Shown in pieces: positions 1-11,730 of a DNA stretch of 64,000 nucleotides (positions within the stretch are counted from its first letter, which is position 1; every line of letters starts with the position of its first letter). Under the pieces are notes generated by a model. It saw only the letters and a list, made by a program, of their open reading frames with translations, ran no database searches and was not told the DNA's origin. A program made the translations under genes and the position numbers. This DNA is from Arsenophonus sp052174475 (GTDB lineage Bacteria > Pseudomonadota > Gammaproteobacteria > Enterobacterales > Enterobacteriaceae), in the NCBI GenBank assembly GCA_052174475.1, contig JBQMRO010000061.1, positions 124,001 to 188,000 of the forward strand, read 5' to 3'.

Positions 1-1554
1 TTCAGTAATAGAAAATTGCGCTTCAGTTAATAACTCATCTAGTCGACAACAACTGCATCACATATTTATGTATAGCGCTATAGATCATTTTAGTCTCTTT
101 TAAAGAGACTGTTTAAATAACATAATATCAAAAATAACCACCAATATCACTATTACAATATATTTCACTATAAAATGACATAACGTGATATATTTATGCT
201 GTAATTCTGTCTAAGTTTTGCATCAGCTATTTCAGTCATACCTGAAATCACTTATTTATTCAGAATTTTATTATTTAAATACCAATGAAATCCGATCAAG
301 GGTTTTATTACACTGCGCACAGTAAATTTGCTTATGTTTATAGTCGTTATATTAACGACTTAGCGACTTTTTCTTCTGATTGGAATCAGATATAATAAAT
401 AAACTCTGTGTATAAATAATAAATAAAATATTATACATCTAGATTTAAAAGCGCAATCATATCCCACATGACATTACCTAGCAATGTCATTGCTGAATCG
501 GAGTTTCTAGAAATTCAATACGGATCTATTTCTTTAAGGCTTAAATTTTCTTAATAAGAGAGCATCAAAACTATATTTCAACTTTTAGGTAAATATACTA
601 TCGCTTTTATAATATTTTGTAAATATCAGTTTCTATTAAAGTTTTGCACTGGATTTTATTCATCGTCAACTTAAATAATCTATTTACAGCTATCACCATA
701 CACTTCATGTAAAGTTGTTATAAAGCATAATTGAGTGTTATTGGTATTCTGTAATAGCTGCTGATACTCCAACAGATCAATGTCTAATTTATTAGTGATT
801 TCTTGCTTCGATTACTAGTTAATCTTAACAACAGGCCAGCTAAAACTGTTACACACTTTGTGTAACCCTTATATACTTGAAGCTGTAACTACAAAAGACA
901 CTAATCAGATGATGTCCAGGAGGAGAGGCGGTGGCATGTAATTTATCTAAAATAACATTCACGAACGCGTTGTATTGCATATAGGTGGTGAAAGTAATGT
1001 ATCTTATACAAGATCAAACCGTTCTAACGCATCAAGCAAATCAATTATCTCTGACCTAAACTAAATTATCTAATTGCAGACTGACTGATAATCTCATTTG
1101 CAGTTTTAATGCCTTATTGCTCTCTAAAGGAATAGAGAACGCTTCAATAGTACATTTTTTTAATTATCCAATATTTTAGATAAAGATCATTCACCGTTAG
1201 CAACTTTCAGTTATAAGTTGATGCTTATTATTTAAAATTAAGACTAAAGTAATGTCTAAATAGACACATATAACGAGATATTTTTAGTTATCGACTATAT
1301 TTTTAAATAATTTGAATCGATTGAATACTAAATTTATTAGTAAAATAATAATTAGCGTAATAAAGGTATTACTACCTATACTAATTGATTGGCCAGCATA
1401 AATATCGACTTCCCCACCTCTTATAAAATCTGCATTTTATTTAAAATAGCAACTTCCTAGACATATTCAGCAAACTGAATATGTCTAACGAGCAGCTTGT
1501 AAGTGATTAACGATGCTGTCTAAGCGTTTAATCCAGAATCATTATATAGATCCT
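1..1554. other. Eroded spacer, nothing identified
   Basis: No reading frame of useful length and no recognisable protein fragment on either strand. The DNA is AT-rich and stop-dense, like the other gene graveyards in this window. A flagellin fossil lies a few kilobases downstream, so lost motility genes may once have been here, but I could not match any. The right boundary is set by the start of the IS481-family fossil. Confidence 0.5.
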
Positions 1555-3580
1555 CTTCATACAAGCCATATTTATGTCAAGAGGACTACTGAGGGATATA
1601 GTTAATGGCAAAATATCATGATAATTAGGTTTCATCATCAGGCAACTCCAACACCTAAAATGAGTGGCTACTTTCTAGGTAAGAAAGTAGCCTGCGTCTA
1701 TTTTGATAAACGTCATGATGGCATACTTGAATTTTAGCTTTTCTAAAGAGCAAAAACGATATGATGCTGATCATATCATCTATCATTAGCAAATTTTGTT
1801 GGTAAAAATCTCTCATCCTATAAGAAGGATTTTGCTATAGCAGTTACCATGAAAAACAAAGAATCATACAGATCAAAGAGACTCTTCCTTACCTACTGCC
1901 AACATAAAGCTGCATCTCATTAGTTACCTCGTCTATAATCTGTCAGATAATATCTGATCATGTATTGAAGCAACTCAATCCATTTTACCCTACTCATATT
2001 ATCACAGTAAACATATTATCCGTTGGAAATATTCATTAGGGTTTCAGCGACATCATTGTAAAATCCCCGAATTCTAAGAAAATATTTAAGAATTCTCTTG
2101 GAAGAAGAGAGCTCTGGCGAAACTATATCACAAGAATAAATAATTTAATTATCTGCTATGCATGTTAAATAGCTTATTTTTATTGGGGTCAGCAAAACAA
2201 ACAGGCATTAATTTGAAAGCAGCGTTTAAATACCGGCATTTGCTTCCTTGATTCAGCAACAAAAATTAACTTATATGTACTAAGTAGTATTATTGAAGTT
2301 AATGAAATATTTTTCTGATCCTTTAAAAGGAAACATTACATTCCATACATAGAAAAGTAAAAAATATGGGAGAAAAAAAAGAAAAAATAAAAGAACGAAT
2401 CACGGTCTTTAATCGTTAGATATTAACAGAATTATCTGATCGATAAAACTCTTAAAGAGTTTAATGCAGAATGTGTTAGCCGTTTTCTTGAGCTAATTAT
2501 TAATAAAGAGTCCATCTTTTACTTGGATGGAGCTAAATAGCACAAAACCTTTTGCTAGCAAACATGAAATTAGTCACTATCGCCTAAATAAAGTTAGGTA
2601 ATTACAAAATTATTTTCTAAAAATTCCACATTAAAAATGTGAACAGCTATATTAGCTGATTAACAAAGGGATAACTAAGTAGATTCCATGATGGAAGGTT
2701 ATTTTATTTACTGAATTATCTTGTCTGTAGAAGATTATTTGAATCACAATAATTAAAATATAGAAATGACTACAAATTGCTCTGCAAGCAAAGCAATAAC
2801 CTTTGCCAACATAGCCTAATGATCACAATCATATCCTCCATTGTTTATCGACGATAATATCGCCTCCTACTCAGGAAGCTTTAGTCATTTTCCTGAAAAA
2901 ACGTTTTTCTTTTTTTTCACCAATCTGCTGTGGGCAGCTACACGAATTCCTAAACCTGTTGTATCTCGATCTTGTCTGGAATGGGGAATTTGCGTGAACT
3001 AAGACAAGAAACGCCTAATATCCTAAGCATAAAGTATTTAAAAGCTACGAAGCTGTTCATTTGCGCGTAGATGTGAAATATCTTCTGAAAATGTTAAACG
3101 AAATTTTATGACGTTATATTTTTATAAGTGCATATATGTGTCACTCGATAGATTTTATCCATCTTTACAAGAGCAATTCTAGAGGCTTTCTATGTGATCT
3201 TAACTAAACATATCTCATAACTATCCATTATAGACTTATAGAAAATAGCAAAAAATTTTAGACCGCCTTTTTGGTCTACAAAAATATTCAGTCACCAAAA
3301 AATAGGAATTCAATTGTTTTTATACAGAGATTAATATATAAGTATCGACTTACCACCAATGCATCTTTAAACGAATAGTATAGTTTTAGCGATTTAATGA
3401 GCATATAGAAGATGGGCTGCAAAGCTATCATTTCAGCTCTAATCAAGAGTTTGAGATCAAATTTACATCGATATTTTTATCTGTACAATCAGGAATTACC
3501 CAATCAGTATGTTGGGTAGTAAAACTCCATTGGAATCTATGAAAGATTAGCTTAAATTTAAACCTGAGTTCTTTAAAAAA
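1555..3580 (+). mobile_element. IS481-family IS fossil (copy A), split by an IS1595-family element
   Basis: Decayed transposase on the plus strand in two parts, 1555-1777 and 2817-3580. Joining frames gives an N-terminal RFHHQATPTPK, then after the interruption TQEALVIFLKK, NLLW, VVSRSCLEWG, HLRVDVKYLLKM and a C-terminal end resembling LPQS..SKTPLQSMKDW. These follow the order of IS481-type transposases: an N-terminal HTH, an RRYLFVAIDRATRW-like core, then the TDNGKEFTDR region and the C-terminal tail. Every frame carries stops, so it is dead. An uninterrupted relative lies at 60,560-61,589 on the other strand, which shows that the break here is an insertion and not two fragments side by side. 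The exact ends are eroded and accurate to about 20 bases. Confidence 0.85.
1778..2816 (+). mobile_element. IS1595-family IS fossil inside IS481 copy A
   Basis: About 1.04 kb, bounded by eroded inverted ends. The right end reads aacctttgccaacatagcc; the left end matches ggctatgttgacaaaggtt only loosely. Translating in shifting frames recovers IS1595-type transposase pieces: KTAFKWRHRF-like, a VDE-containing catalytic stretch (IVEVDEIFF in the consensus of copies), a basic RKRGGR-like loop, SDGAKYYE and a C-terminal NYLGWRRLFE-like end. Stops and frameshifts occur throughout. It interrupts the IS481 fossil, and the flanks carry short repeats (tgatcata on the left, tgatcaca on the right) compatible with the 8-base target duplication known for this family. 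Confidence 0.8.
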
Positions 3581-3654
3581 AATCCCAAAGCATCTTCTAG
3601 GATTTAACAAATAGCTATTTATCTTAAATAAGTTATTATCAATATAGGTTAAGA

Positions 3655-4595
3655 TGCTACACAATGATAGCGGGTTATACTTGCGCAGCGGTTAATCCAA
3701 ATGTGCCGCTATCATATCTTGTCATGATATGAATTTTTACCTCTGATACCTATAATCCTAGCGTTCTAGATCGCTAGATTAGCGTAAAGTAATCATTTTT
3801 TCTCATGGAAAGGTATATTCCAGTACTAAAGTTGCTCAGTAGCATTATCAATTTTTGATAGAATTTAAAATCAATATAAAAAAACTGAATGTCGCATTAA
3901 TCCAGAGTGAAATAATATAGTAGTATTATACTATTTATTGTTAACGACTGAGTAAATAAATCAGTTACTAATAAATTAGTATTAAACTCAACCAGAGAAG
4001 AAAGATTAATATCATAATCAGGATATACATGACTATCGTTAGCTATATTAACAAATTAGTTGGTTAGATAGCGCTATTGGATAGATTGGTTAAATCCAGA
4101 CCTATCATTGTTAATGTTGACGTATTAATTGATTATCTAATAATTCCAATCATATTTCCATAATTAGCAGAAACCTATAATAGTTTTTTCCTGTCATGCA
4201 AAAATCTTTGCACCATTAAAATCCATTTACTATACAATGCGTTTGATCTCCATTTTGCTCTAAGTTTTTAATATCGTATTCAGAATTTCTATCATTTAAT
4301 GCCTACACCACTTAACCGCCTTATCGCATCTAGATTATCTGTCAACTAAGTCAATGCATCCTTTGCTGTTTACAACAAAAAATACCATCATTAGTATTTA
4401 CGCACGCTTTGTTATATAGGTACATTACTACTAATGTCATTAGTAGAAGTTAACTCTCCCGCGCCATCTTTAGCACTATTAATACGCATACGGGTCGATA
4501 GTCGCTCAATTGTAGTTGTCAGATTCTATTACTGATTATTTAGTAAACGCGATCAGAATAATAGTTACATGATTTCTATTAATCATAAATGCCAT
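3655..4595 (-). pseudogene. fliC: Flagellin pseudogene
   Basis: Flagellin is the filament subunit exported by the flagellar type III apparatus. The minus strand from an ATG at 4595 reads, across several frameshifts, MAFMINRN, then TIERLSTRMRINSAKDGAG (ancestral IERLSSGLRINSAKDDAAG), NTNDGIF, LTDNLDAIRRLSGVG, NSEYDIKNLEQN and MDFNGAKIFA. The last matches the conserved QFNGxKVL of the D1 region. Further on, INTSTL and LDLTNLSNSAI fit the early central region. Near 3,760-3,655 the DNA still aligns with the conserved C-terminal RIEDADY...GTSVL end, although translation is broken. The length of about 940 bases implies a flagellin of about 310 residues. Many stops make it non-functional. The 3' end stops just short of the IS481 fossil. 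Identity is secure; the exact end is approximate. Confidence 0.88.
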
Positions 4596-5082
4596 ATTTT
4601 GTAGCCAATTTATATTGATAGTCATAATAAATTAACATGGAGATAGATAAATTCTTGATTATTTTATTGCACTAGCTGGCTTATATATTACTAGTAAAAA
4701 TTACTAATATAATTGTTAATTAAACAATTAATTCAATAAAAAAAGTACCGATTGAGTAGATTGATTGATCTGTTACTAATGCGGCGGGGGGAAGGTTACA
4801 TGCTTACTATATGATTTGAACATTGCTTAAAGGTGATATTTTATCATAAAATTCACGTCCTGAATACAACGAAAAGAAAAAAGAAAATATTGATAAGTGT
4901 TATTCAGATTTTTGATATCCTCTTAACAATACCGGTAAGCTTAACTTAAGTATTAACATCCTGTCTTTTTACCTCTTAATTTTATCACGAAATACTTACT
5001 TCAATAGCTTATTTCGGTGTTTCAGGAGTACTAATGTTTACTTCAAATGCCAAATCAATAATCATACACTTCACCAATACCA
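4596..5082. other. Spacer between fliC fossil and IS256 fossil
   Basis: In enterobacteria fliD is usually divergent from fliC and would lie here on the plus strand. I could not recognise FliD residues, only short stop-ridden frames such as NTGKLNLSIN near 4,930, which I do not assign. A g-rich run (gcggcggggggaagg) at about 4,782 stands out from the AT-rich surroundings and has no obvious meaning. Confidence 0.35.
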
Positions 5083-6503
5083 GAGTTATTAACAAATCTA
5101 GTATATGACAATCAAGTTATAGCTCTGTCTTCTTGATTCTTCATTAATCTATTTCCCATCCTTAAATTAGATGCTGTTTACTACTAGGGTCAAGCAGAAA
5201 AAATTCCATTAACTCCTTCCAGTTTTTTAATGAGACGAGAGCAACTTCAATACCATTAAAAAAGTTGTTTTACTCAAATAAGAGTCGTTTTAACACATCA
5301 ACTTCATAGGTTTCAGTCTTGCAAAAGTTAATTCAATTGGATTCGTCGTTCTTATTGACTAGGTGGAACTCAATTTTCCACCCAGAGTGCGCTGATGAGA
5401 AGTCGTAGAAGAATGTCAGCTGTTTCTTCTCGATCTTTCTTCAGATTCTTTATTGCTTCAGATACGATAAAAACCTTGCCAAGAAAGCATTAAAGGTTTT
5501 ATTAGCAGCATCACGGCTATCTGATAGTTATAACTTGCATAGCTTAACCTTAACTTTCGGTTGGCTACCTTTGAGAGTTGAAGCCAGTACATTAGCTATT
5601 TTATATAGCTAATAACGTTAGTGCTGCGTATCCGGGAATATCCTTTAGCTGCTTTTGTATTTCAAAAACCAAGGGCAAGCTTGCTCCTAGCAAGAAGCTT
5701 AAGAGATATAGTTAGGTCACTCACTTTCAGGTCCTACATCTAAAAATTTAGCCCACGCTTCTGACTATCGATAACTATTTTTACTGCAATTAAGCTTAAC
5801 TCCTTATGTACATACGCAATTCCGTTAATAATAATTAGTAGATAAAAGCGATCAGCTTAGCTTATAGAATATCATATCCCATCGCTATAAAAATAAAGGT
5901 ATCACGTATTGCTTAAACCATACAGACAACATTGCCTGTGCTTTTCAAAATATCAGTGTTTCAGTCTGCTCATTGTATTGGGAAAGTAATCATATACTTT
6001 TCATTTATAATCGCTATTAGAGCCTAAAAAATCACCAATAGAAATGTCTTGCATATACAGACCATGGTAACAACTCTTCGCCATTTTTACACGCATCAGA
6101 TAAGGCGGTAGAAATAAGCTCTTGAAGAACACTCTATTGTCACTATAAGTTCCTAACCTTAGGAACTTTAATCTAAAAATACAATATCATTCTGTTATAT
6201 TTCACTATAACAAAAACCATTACGAGTTACGTCACTTTCTTATCGAGAAAAGCGGCATTGAGCATGTTTAAGCAACATTGCTTCAGGGGAGCCACCTCAA
6301 CAGCGATGCCTATTCAGGCTGACTAGCGCAATCACGAATGAGTTCATGTAAGGGATGCTATAGTAATATCTAATTTTGCGAATACTTGTAGGTAGACTTT
6401 TCATGGCATATCATTTCTATTTTATTGAAATTATATATGAAATTAATTATCAGGGTACCACCATTATTTTTAAAACCACTTACAGCAGAAATTAACATAA
6501 CTC
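5083..6503 (-). mobile_element. IS256-family IS fossil (copy 1)
   Basis: About 1.4 kb on the minus strand. It is bounded by eroded inverted ends of the form gagttat...atttctggtgtat (left end in sense) and gagttat...aaatctggtatat (right end), as in the other nine copies. The transposase frame is shattered, but the consensus of copies reads as an IS256-type transposase: YFF-GEGI, VEDGYRESE, NWAELL, an FWNAM-KIFP stretch, HKTANVL-like, and a C-terminal AFYAFPS..HWASIRTTNPIES-like end. It cuts off the C-terminal part of the IS1595 fossil at 6504-7350, so it inserted later. Confidence 0.82.
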
Positions 6504-7350
6504 ATGTGGAATTCCTTACAAATAACTCTATAATTATCTAATCTTATTAGTCGATGGTAACTAATTTTATAGTTATTGGCAAAGATTTAGTACGATTTTG
6601 TTTCATCCAAGTAAAAAATGGACTTTTTATCAATAAATGACTCAATAAAACCAATAACATACTACACATTAAACTCTTCAAGAGTTTCATCGCTCAGATG
6701 AGCGTGTCAATCTCTGTCGATTAATGCAACGAACTTTATTCTTTTCTTTTTCTTTTTCTCTCCGCATTTTCTAGCTTTCCTATATAAAATACAATGCTTC
6801 CTTTTAAAGGATTAAAGAAAAGTATTTCGTTGACTTCAACAATAGTACTAGTGTATTTATGTTGGTTGTTACTACTAAAGCAAGGAAGTAATAACAGCAT
6901 CTAAATTCTTTTTCAAATCAATGCTATTTGTTTCGCTAATTCCCATAAAATCAATCTATTCAACATATATCGAAGATAACTAAACTATTTATCCTTTTGA
7001 TATAGTTTCGTCAAAGGCCTTCCAATAAGGCCGTTAAATATTTTCTGCAATCGAGGATTTCGCAACGATATTACTGTGTAACTCTAATGAATATTTCTAG
7101 CAGATCACAATGTTCATTGTGAGAATATTGGCAGGATAAAGTGAATTAAATTGCTTCAATATATAAACCGAGATCATCCGATAAATTGTCGCGCTGAACA
7201 AACTAATGAGATGCAGTTTTATGTTAACAGGAAGCAAGGGAAAATTCTCTTTGATTTATATGATTGCTTGCTTTTTTATAGTAACCGCTATAGCGAAAAC
7301 CCTTCATATAGTATAAGGGATTTCTACTAAGAATCTTTACTAGTATAGCC
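6504..7350 (-). mobile_element. IS1595-family IS fossil (copy B), truncated by IS256
   Basis: Minus-strand relative of the element at 1778-2816. The left inverted end in sense reads ggctatactagtaaagattc at 7350 downward. Recognisable ancestral pieces are the GINLKTAFKWRHRF-like region near 6,900-6,960, the VDE-containing segment near 6,830 and the SDGAK region near 6,610. The part beyond is replaced by the IS256 fossil at 5083-6503. Upstream in sense it abuts IS481 N-terminal sequence at the same internal site as in copy A. Confidence 0.75.
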
Positions 7351-7565
7351 GATATTATCAACATCAACTTACCTTTATCTTTAAGAAAGGTAAGTTTGGA
7401 TATGCTATAACGCTTATCAAAAGTAGACGCAGGCTATTTGCTGCTTGAAAAGCAGGCACTGATTTAAGTGTTGGAGTTGCCTGATAATGGAACCTAATCA
7501 TCATGATATTTTGTCATTAAGTATATCCCTCAGTAGTAGCTCTATATTGCCATGAATAGAGCTAT
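7351..7565 (-). mobile_element. IS481-family 5' fragment (copy B)
   Basis: The minus strand encodes the beginning of the IS481-type transposase: ATG-like start, a histidine/alanine-rich segment like MKLHRQATTTPK, then KEPVSTLAKRYDI-like residues in broken frames. It ends where the IS1595 fossil starts. The central and C-terminal parts of this IS481 copy are not found on the other side, so they were deleted or replaced when the IS256 copy arrived. Confidence 0.72.
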
Positions 7566-8469
7566 AAGATGAGGGTTTATATAATTATTTAGGACCAAAC
7601 AATTAACAATAAAATTTATTCACGTTATAAATTACAAATCCACGTAATGTCTGAAACTAATGCAGCTAAACTGCTTTGCAATCTTTTTGACTTTAGCAAA
7701 GTATGGGAACATAAAGATTCCCTATTATATAGATGTTTATAAATTTAAATTCAACCGCAATTCCCTGATAACTTATCTTACTGATGCAGAACAAGCGACC
7801 CTTTAGCCCACAGAATATCTTGCCATGTATTAATTTTCACTAGAAAATATTACAAGGCTGATTGTTTTGTTATGGAGACGCACATCGTTATCATTTGGGC
7901 GCGTCATTTTTAGATCTTACTAAATAAAACTGCTGTCTACCCTTACCCCATTTCATAACTGCTATCGTAATAGGAACCAATCTAAGTGTCTGATAATAAT
8001 GGCAATTAGTTTACTTACAATTCAAATTGTTCTTTTCTATATTTCAAGAACAACCTTAATTTAAAGAACGTCATTGATAATATATGGAACAGTCGATCAC
8101 TAAAGTCATCTAGAAGGATGAAATTATTATAATTAGTCATGAGCAACTTATGAATTGCTCAGTAAACACGAACATAAATCTATGTTTTACAGCATTGCCA
8201 ATTAATTAGTTGAAGCATCTATTAAAACAGCAGTGTAAATGGTTGCGCTATTTAATAAGGTTCATCTTAAATATGGTGAATGGATTAAAACCATTAGAAA
8301 AACAGTAAAAAAACAGCATAAATAAAACTGCTAACTATCTATTGGATAACGTAAAAACTCTCCGAATTATTTTTATTTTAGATGGCATTCTAAAACTTTA
8401 TTTATCTAGAAATATCATTCCTATCAACTATTATAACCTTAAAGCCACTCAGCAGACTATCTTAATCCA
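7566..8469. other. Eroded spacer downstream of menE
   Basis: About 0.9 kb. Short plus-strand stretches look mildly protein-like, for example MSETNAAKLLCNLFDFSKVW near 7,650 and LVEASIKTAV followed by KVHLKYGEWIKTI near 8,210-8,300. They are broken by stops and I cannot match them to a family. Probably one dead gene, identity unknown. Confidence 0.35.
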
Positions 8470-9885
8470 GTCTAACATCATTATGATGATGTAAAAGCCA
8501 TTTCTTTATATCGCAACGTGAAAGTTTAATGCTAGCATTGTTTATTAATATTCCAGGCAATGAATAATAAGCAATAGGTCCTTGAAAAGCTGTTAACTGA
8601 TGGGTTAATCACTGCTTTAAAGTAGTTGCTAATTGTTGATTATTAGTGTCAATAACAGCAACTTGGAGATGACCAAATTCTTTATCAACAATTGAAATAA
8701 CAAAACTCTGTTTAATATCAGAATAACTATTCAATACCGATTCGATAGCTTCGGGTTGAATAGCTTCTCCGCCACTAAAAAATTGATTATCTAATCGACC
8801 TAAGATCCGCCATTCACCATCCTAAAAGCACCTTTATCACCACTAGCAAACCAACCATTAATTAATGCTAAAAATAAGATTTTACCTTGCGGCCAATAGC
8901 CTAATGCCAAGCTATCAGCTTGAATATGAATTTCACTATTCACTAAACAAAGATACTTACTGATTAAAGGTAAACCAACACCTAGTGCACTATGTGCTTG
9001 TTTAGCACAAACCGTAGAGGCCGTTTCTATCATACCATAACCCAGCCAACAACTAATGCCACGTTTGCTAGCCGCAACAACTAGCTCGTCTAGGATCACT
9101 TCGCTACCTAATAACACATTTTGTAAGCTGCATTTTGTTTAACATTTTTTATTTTTAATAAATGCCATAATTGAGTGGGTACTAAAGAAGCGTGCCTAGA
9201 TCCCTGTAATGCTTGTGGCAATGAAACAATTGCTTTTATTTGCCAATCTTTCTCCTCGATATAACCACCGCCAAACAATCCCTGACCTGAAATATGAAAA
9301 ATCGGTAAAGAAAGTAACCAGCAATCCTAACGCTCAAGTGGTATTAACGAAAGCACATCTTTAGCATTGTTAAGATGAGCAGTAATATTATGCAACACCG
9401 CTTTTGCTAAACCGATTGAACCTGATGTTAATATTAATGTCGCTGGCAGGAATGGCATAAAAGGCACGGCACTAGTAATATTATATGGATAATTAATCGA
9501 TTTTATCATTATTGCATTATAATCTAATAATTTTATTTTTGATATAAATAATGGTTGATTAATAAAATTAATCACACAATCAATTGCCAAATCGGCAGTT
9601 AATTTTTCTAATGTACTCTTAGGCAGTTGGGGATTAATAGGCAAAATACGAGCGCCCAATTGTAATAGTGCTAATTGACATAACAGCATAGAAAGACTGC
9701 TTTCCCCCTTAGCATTACACTCATCTGCTGAGGAGTAAGCAACTTACAGTGAAGTTTGTCGGCAATACCGTTAATTTTTATCGCTAATTATTACCAATTA
9801 TATCGTCTATTTTCTATTATCAACGCAATATCAGTAGGAAACTTTGACGCCAAGTATACCCGGGCCATTCATTAAATATCATTTA
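8470..9885 (-). pseudogene. menE: o-Succinylbenzoate-CoA ligase pseudogene
   Basis: MenE activates o-succinylbenzoate with CoA in menaquinone synthesis. Fragments in order on the minus strand: IENRRYNW near the start, LLCQLALLQLGARILPINPQ, LILTSGSIGLAKAVLH (the adenylate-forming P-loop, ancestral TLTSGSTGLPKA), LSLIPLER, SLPIFHISGQGLFGGG, SRHASLVPTQLW, WLGYGMIETASTVCAKQ, LALGYWPQGK, NGWFASGDKGAF, QFFSGGEAIQPE, FVISIVDKEFGH and a C-terminal IKLSRCDIKKWL. Colinear with the 451-residue E. coli enzyme. Several frameshifts and in-frame stops (about 9,130 and 9,320 among them) inactivate it. It is the last gene of the dead men operon. Confidence 0.92.
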
Positions 9886-10855
9886 TTTTACCATATCAAT
9901 TCTAATTCATTTAATCCCATTAAGAGCAATAAACTTTTAGGTCATTGACGAACTAGTTTAGCCTGAAATAGAGTTAGGGTATCTAAACCTGGAACGGTTT
10001 TCGGTGTTAACTAACTTGCCATTCTAGCTAATTGCGTTAAACCAAAACTACTTTCAAGACTAGAGCTAATTTAGGAATCTAATCCGAAAGCCCAAGCATC
10101 ATCAATAAGTTATTTACAACGATTTAACCCTACCTAGTAGGGTGGGTTTAATAATGACAGCACTAACACCTGGCTGCTTTTAAGTTTGAAGACTGATTAC
10201 GGGACGCTTTCATCCCAAGCGATAGCGATCCCCGTCTGTTTAGTAAAACGCTAACGCGTCTTGCATGGTTTTATAAAGTTTTTCAATAAAATCAATTCTA
10301 CTACAATTGTCTGGATTAATATACTTAGCAAAAGCGACGCTTTTAATTGGTTCTAACTTTGATTAGCATCTAAACGTAAACGCAAAGAAGGAACGGCATC
10401 AATTAACAAATTAATTACCATTCCATCTTTCATTGACTCACAAAGACCAACCTTAACCTTAGCCACCTTTTGACTGGTATCGCCATTTAATTGTAAAATA
10501 AGCGTATCCAGATTACCATTATAAAGAGGATCTTTTGTATAATTAGTTATTTCAGGTAACTCAGCCCTTAATTCAGCCTGCTCACAACTAAGCTCAAAAG
10601 CCACTAATGGAATATAGCGCTCTATAATTACTGCACCCTGACAACCCAGTCATATAAGTCTGCTTGCAGTAATCCTCTAGCCATTTCTAGTGTTTCAGCA
10701 CTAAATTCAGGTAAAGGTGAAACTTCACCACAAACCTTGGAAGTTATTTCCCTGTAAATGAATAAGAAAACCATCACGGGTTTCTAATTTTTGTTGTCTT
10801 AATTTGAATCTGATTCAATAGGTAGACTAAATTGATAGATTATCGCCTTACGCAT
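9886..10855 (-). pseudogene. menC: o-Succinylbenzoate synthase pseudogene
   Basis: MenC (enolase superfamily) dehydrates SHCHC to o-succinylbenzoate. It starts at an ATG (MRKAIIYQFSLPIES) and then gives LETRDGF. A clear stretch at 10,353-10,604 reads AFELSCEQAELRAELPE ... KVAKVKVGLCESMKDGMVIN and LRLRLDAN, including the KVK catalytic-lysine motif and the LDAN metal-ligand motif. Further on are W/AWDES-like residues and a C-terminal PGLDTLTLFQAK. The enzyme is normally about 320 residues, and the fossil spans that length. Frameshifts near 10,350 and 10,600 and stops in the C-terminal third kill it. Its start codon overlaps the menB stop as TAATG. Confidence 0.92.
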
Positions 10856-11715
10856 TATGGATTACGCTCAAAGGTAGAGAAATCAGGTTGCCGTTTTTCA
10901 TAAAAGCATTTTTACCTTCCTGACTTTCCTCGGTCATATAGAATAACAGAGTTGCGTTACCGGCTAACTCTTGCAAACCTGCTTGACCATCACAATCCGC
11001 ATTCAGTGCTGCTTTTAAATAATATAGTGCCATTGGACTATTTTTAGTATCTCTCGAAACCAACCAACTGTTTTACGCTCAAGCTTTGCATAAAGCACAA
11101 CCTGATTTACTAACCCCATCTCTTAGTGCTGATTTAGCATCATATTGACGACATAAGAACCAAATTTCGTGCATTTTTTGTCCAACGATGTGTGCCATGC
11201 AAAACGCTTCCCCTCCCACAACTACCATTAAATGAACCAATTTGCTCCTGCCTGACCAAATATGGTATTATTAGCAGCAATGGTTAAATCACACATCATA
11301 TATAATAGATGCCCGCCACAGATTGCATAACCGGAAACCATAGCGATAATCGGCTTTGGACAGGTTTGAATTTAGCGTTGAAAATATAAAATATTCAAGT
11401 GATGGACGCCATCATTATCTCGACAACCACCATAATCACCACAAATCTTTTGATCACCGCCAGCAGAAAAGGCTCTATCCCCTTGACCGATTAAAATGAT
11501 GCAACCTATCGCATTATCGTAACGGGCATCGGATAATGCCTGAATCATCTCTTTGACTATTTGTGGCCGAAACGCATTACGGACATGTGGACGATTAATG
11601 GTAATTTTAGCAATCCCATCTTTGGTTTTTTATGATAGAGAATATCTCTAAATGGTATCGAATAATTCTACTATTTTGCCGTAGTACAAAGTTGTTCTTC
11701 ATTTAAACATTGCAT
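10855..11715 (-). pseudogene. menB: 1,4-Dihydroxy-2-naphthoyl-CoA synthase pseudogene
   Basis: MenB (crotonase fold) closes the naphthoquinone ring. ATG at 11715 with an upstream aaagga ribosome site; MQCLNEEQLCTTAK then a stop. Continuing frames give GIAKITINRPHVRNAFRPQ, VKEMIQALSDARYDNAIG, AFSAGGDQKICGDYGG (oxyanion-hole and active-site region), CPKPIIAMVSGYAICGGHLLYMMCDLTIAANN, REIWFLCRQYDAKSAL and, at 10,848-11,063, DTKNSPMALYYLKAALNADCDGQAGLQELAGNATLLFYMTEE. Nearly every segment of the 285-residue enzyme is still readable, broken by at least five frameshifts or stops. Confidence 0.94.
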
Positions 11716-11730
11716 ATTTAATTCCTTTCA

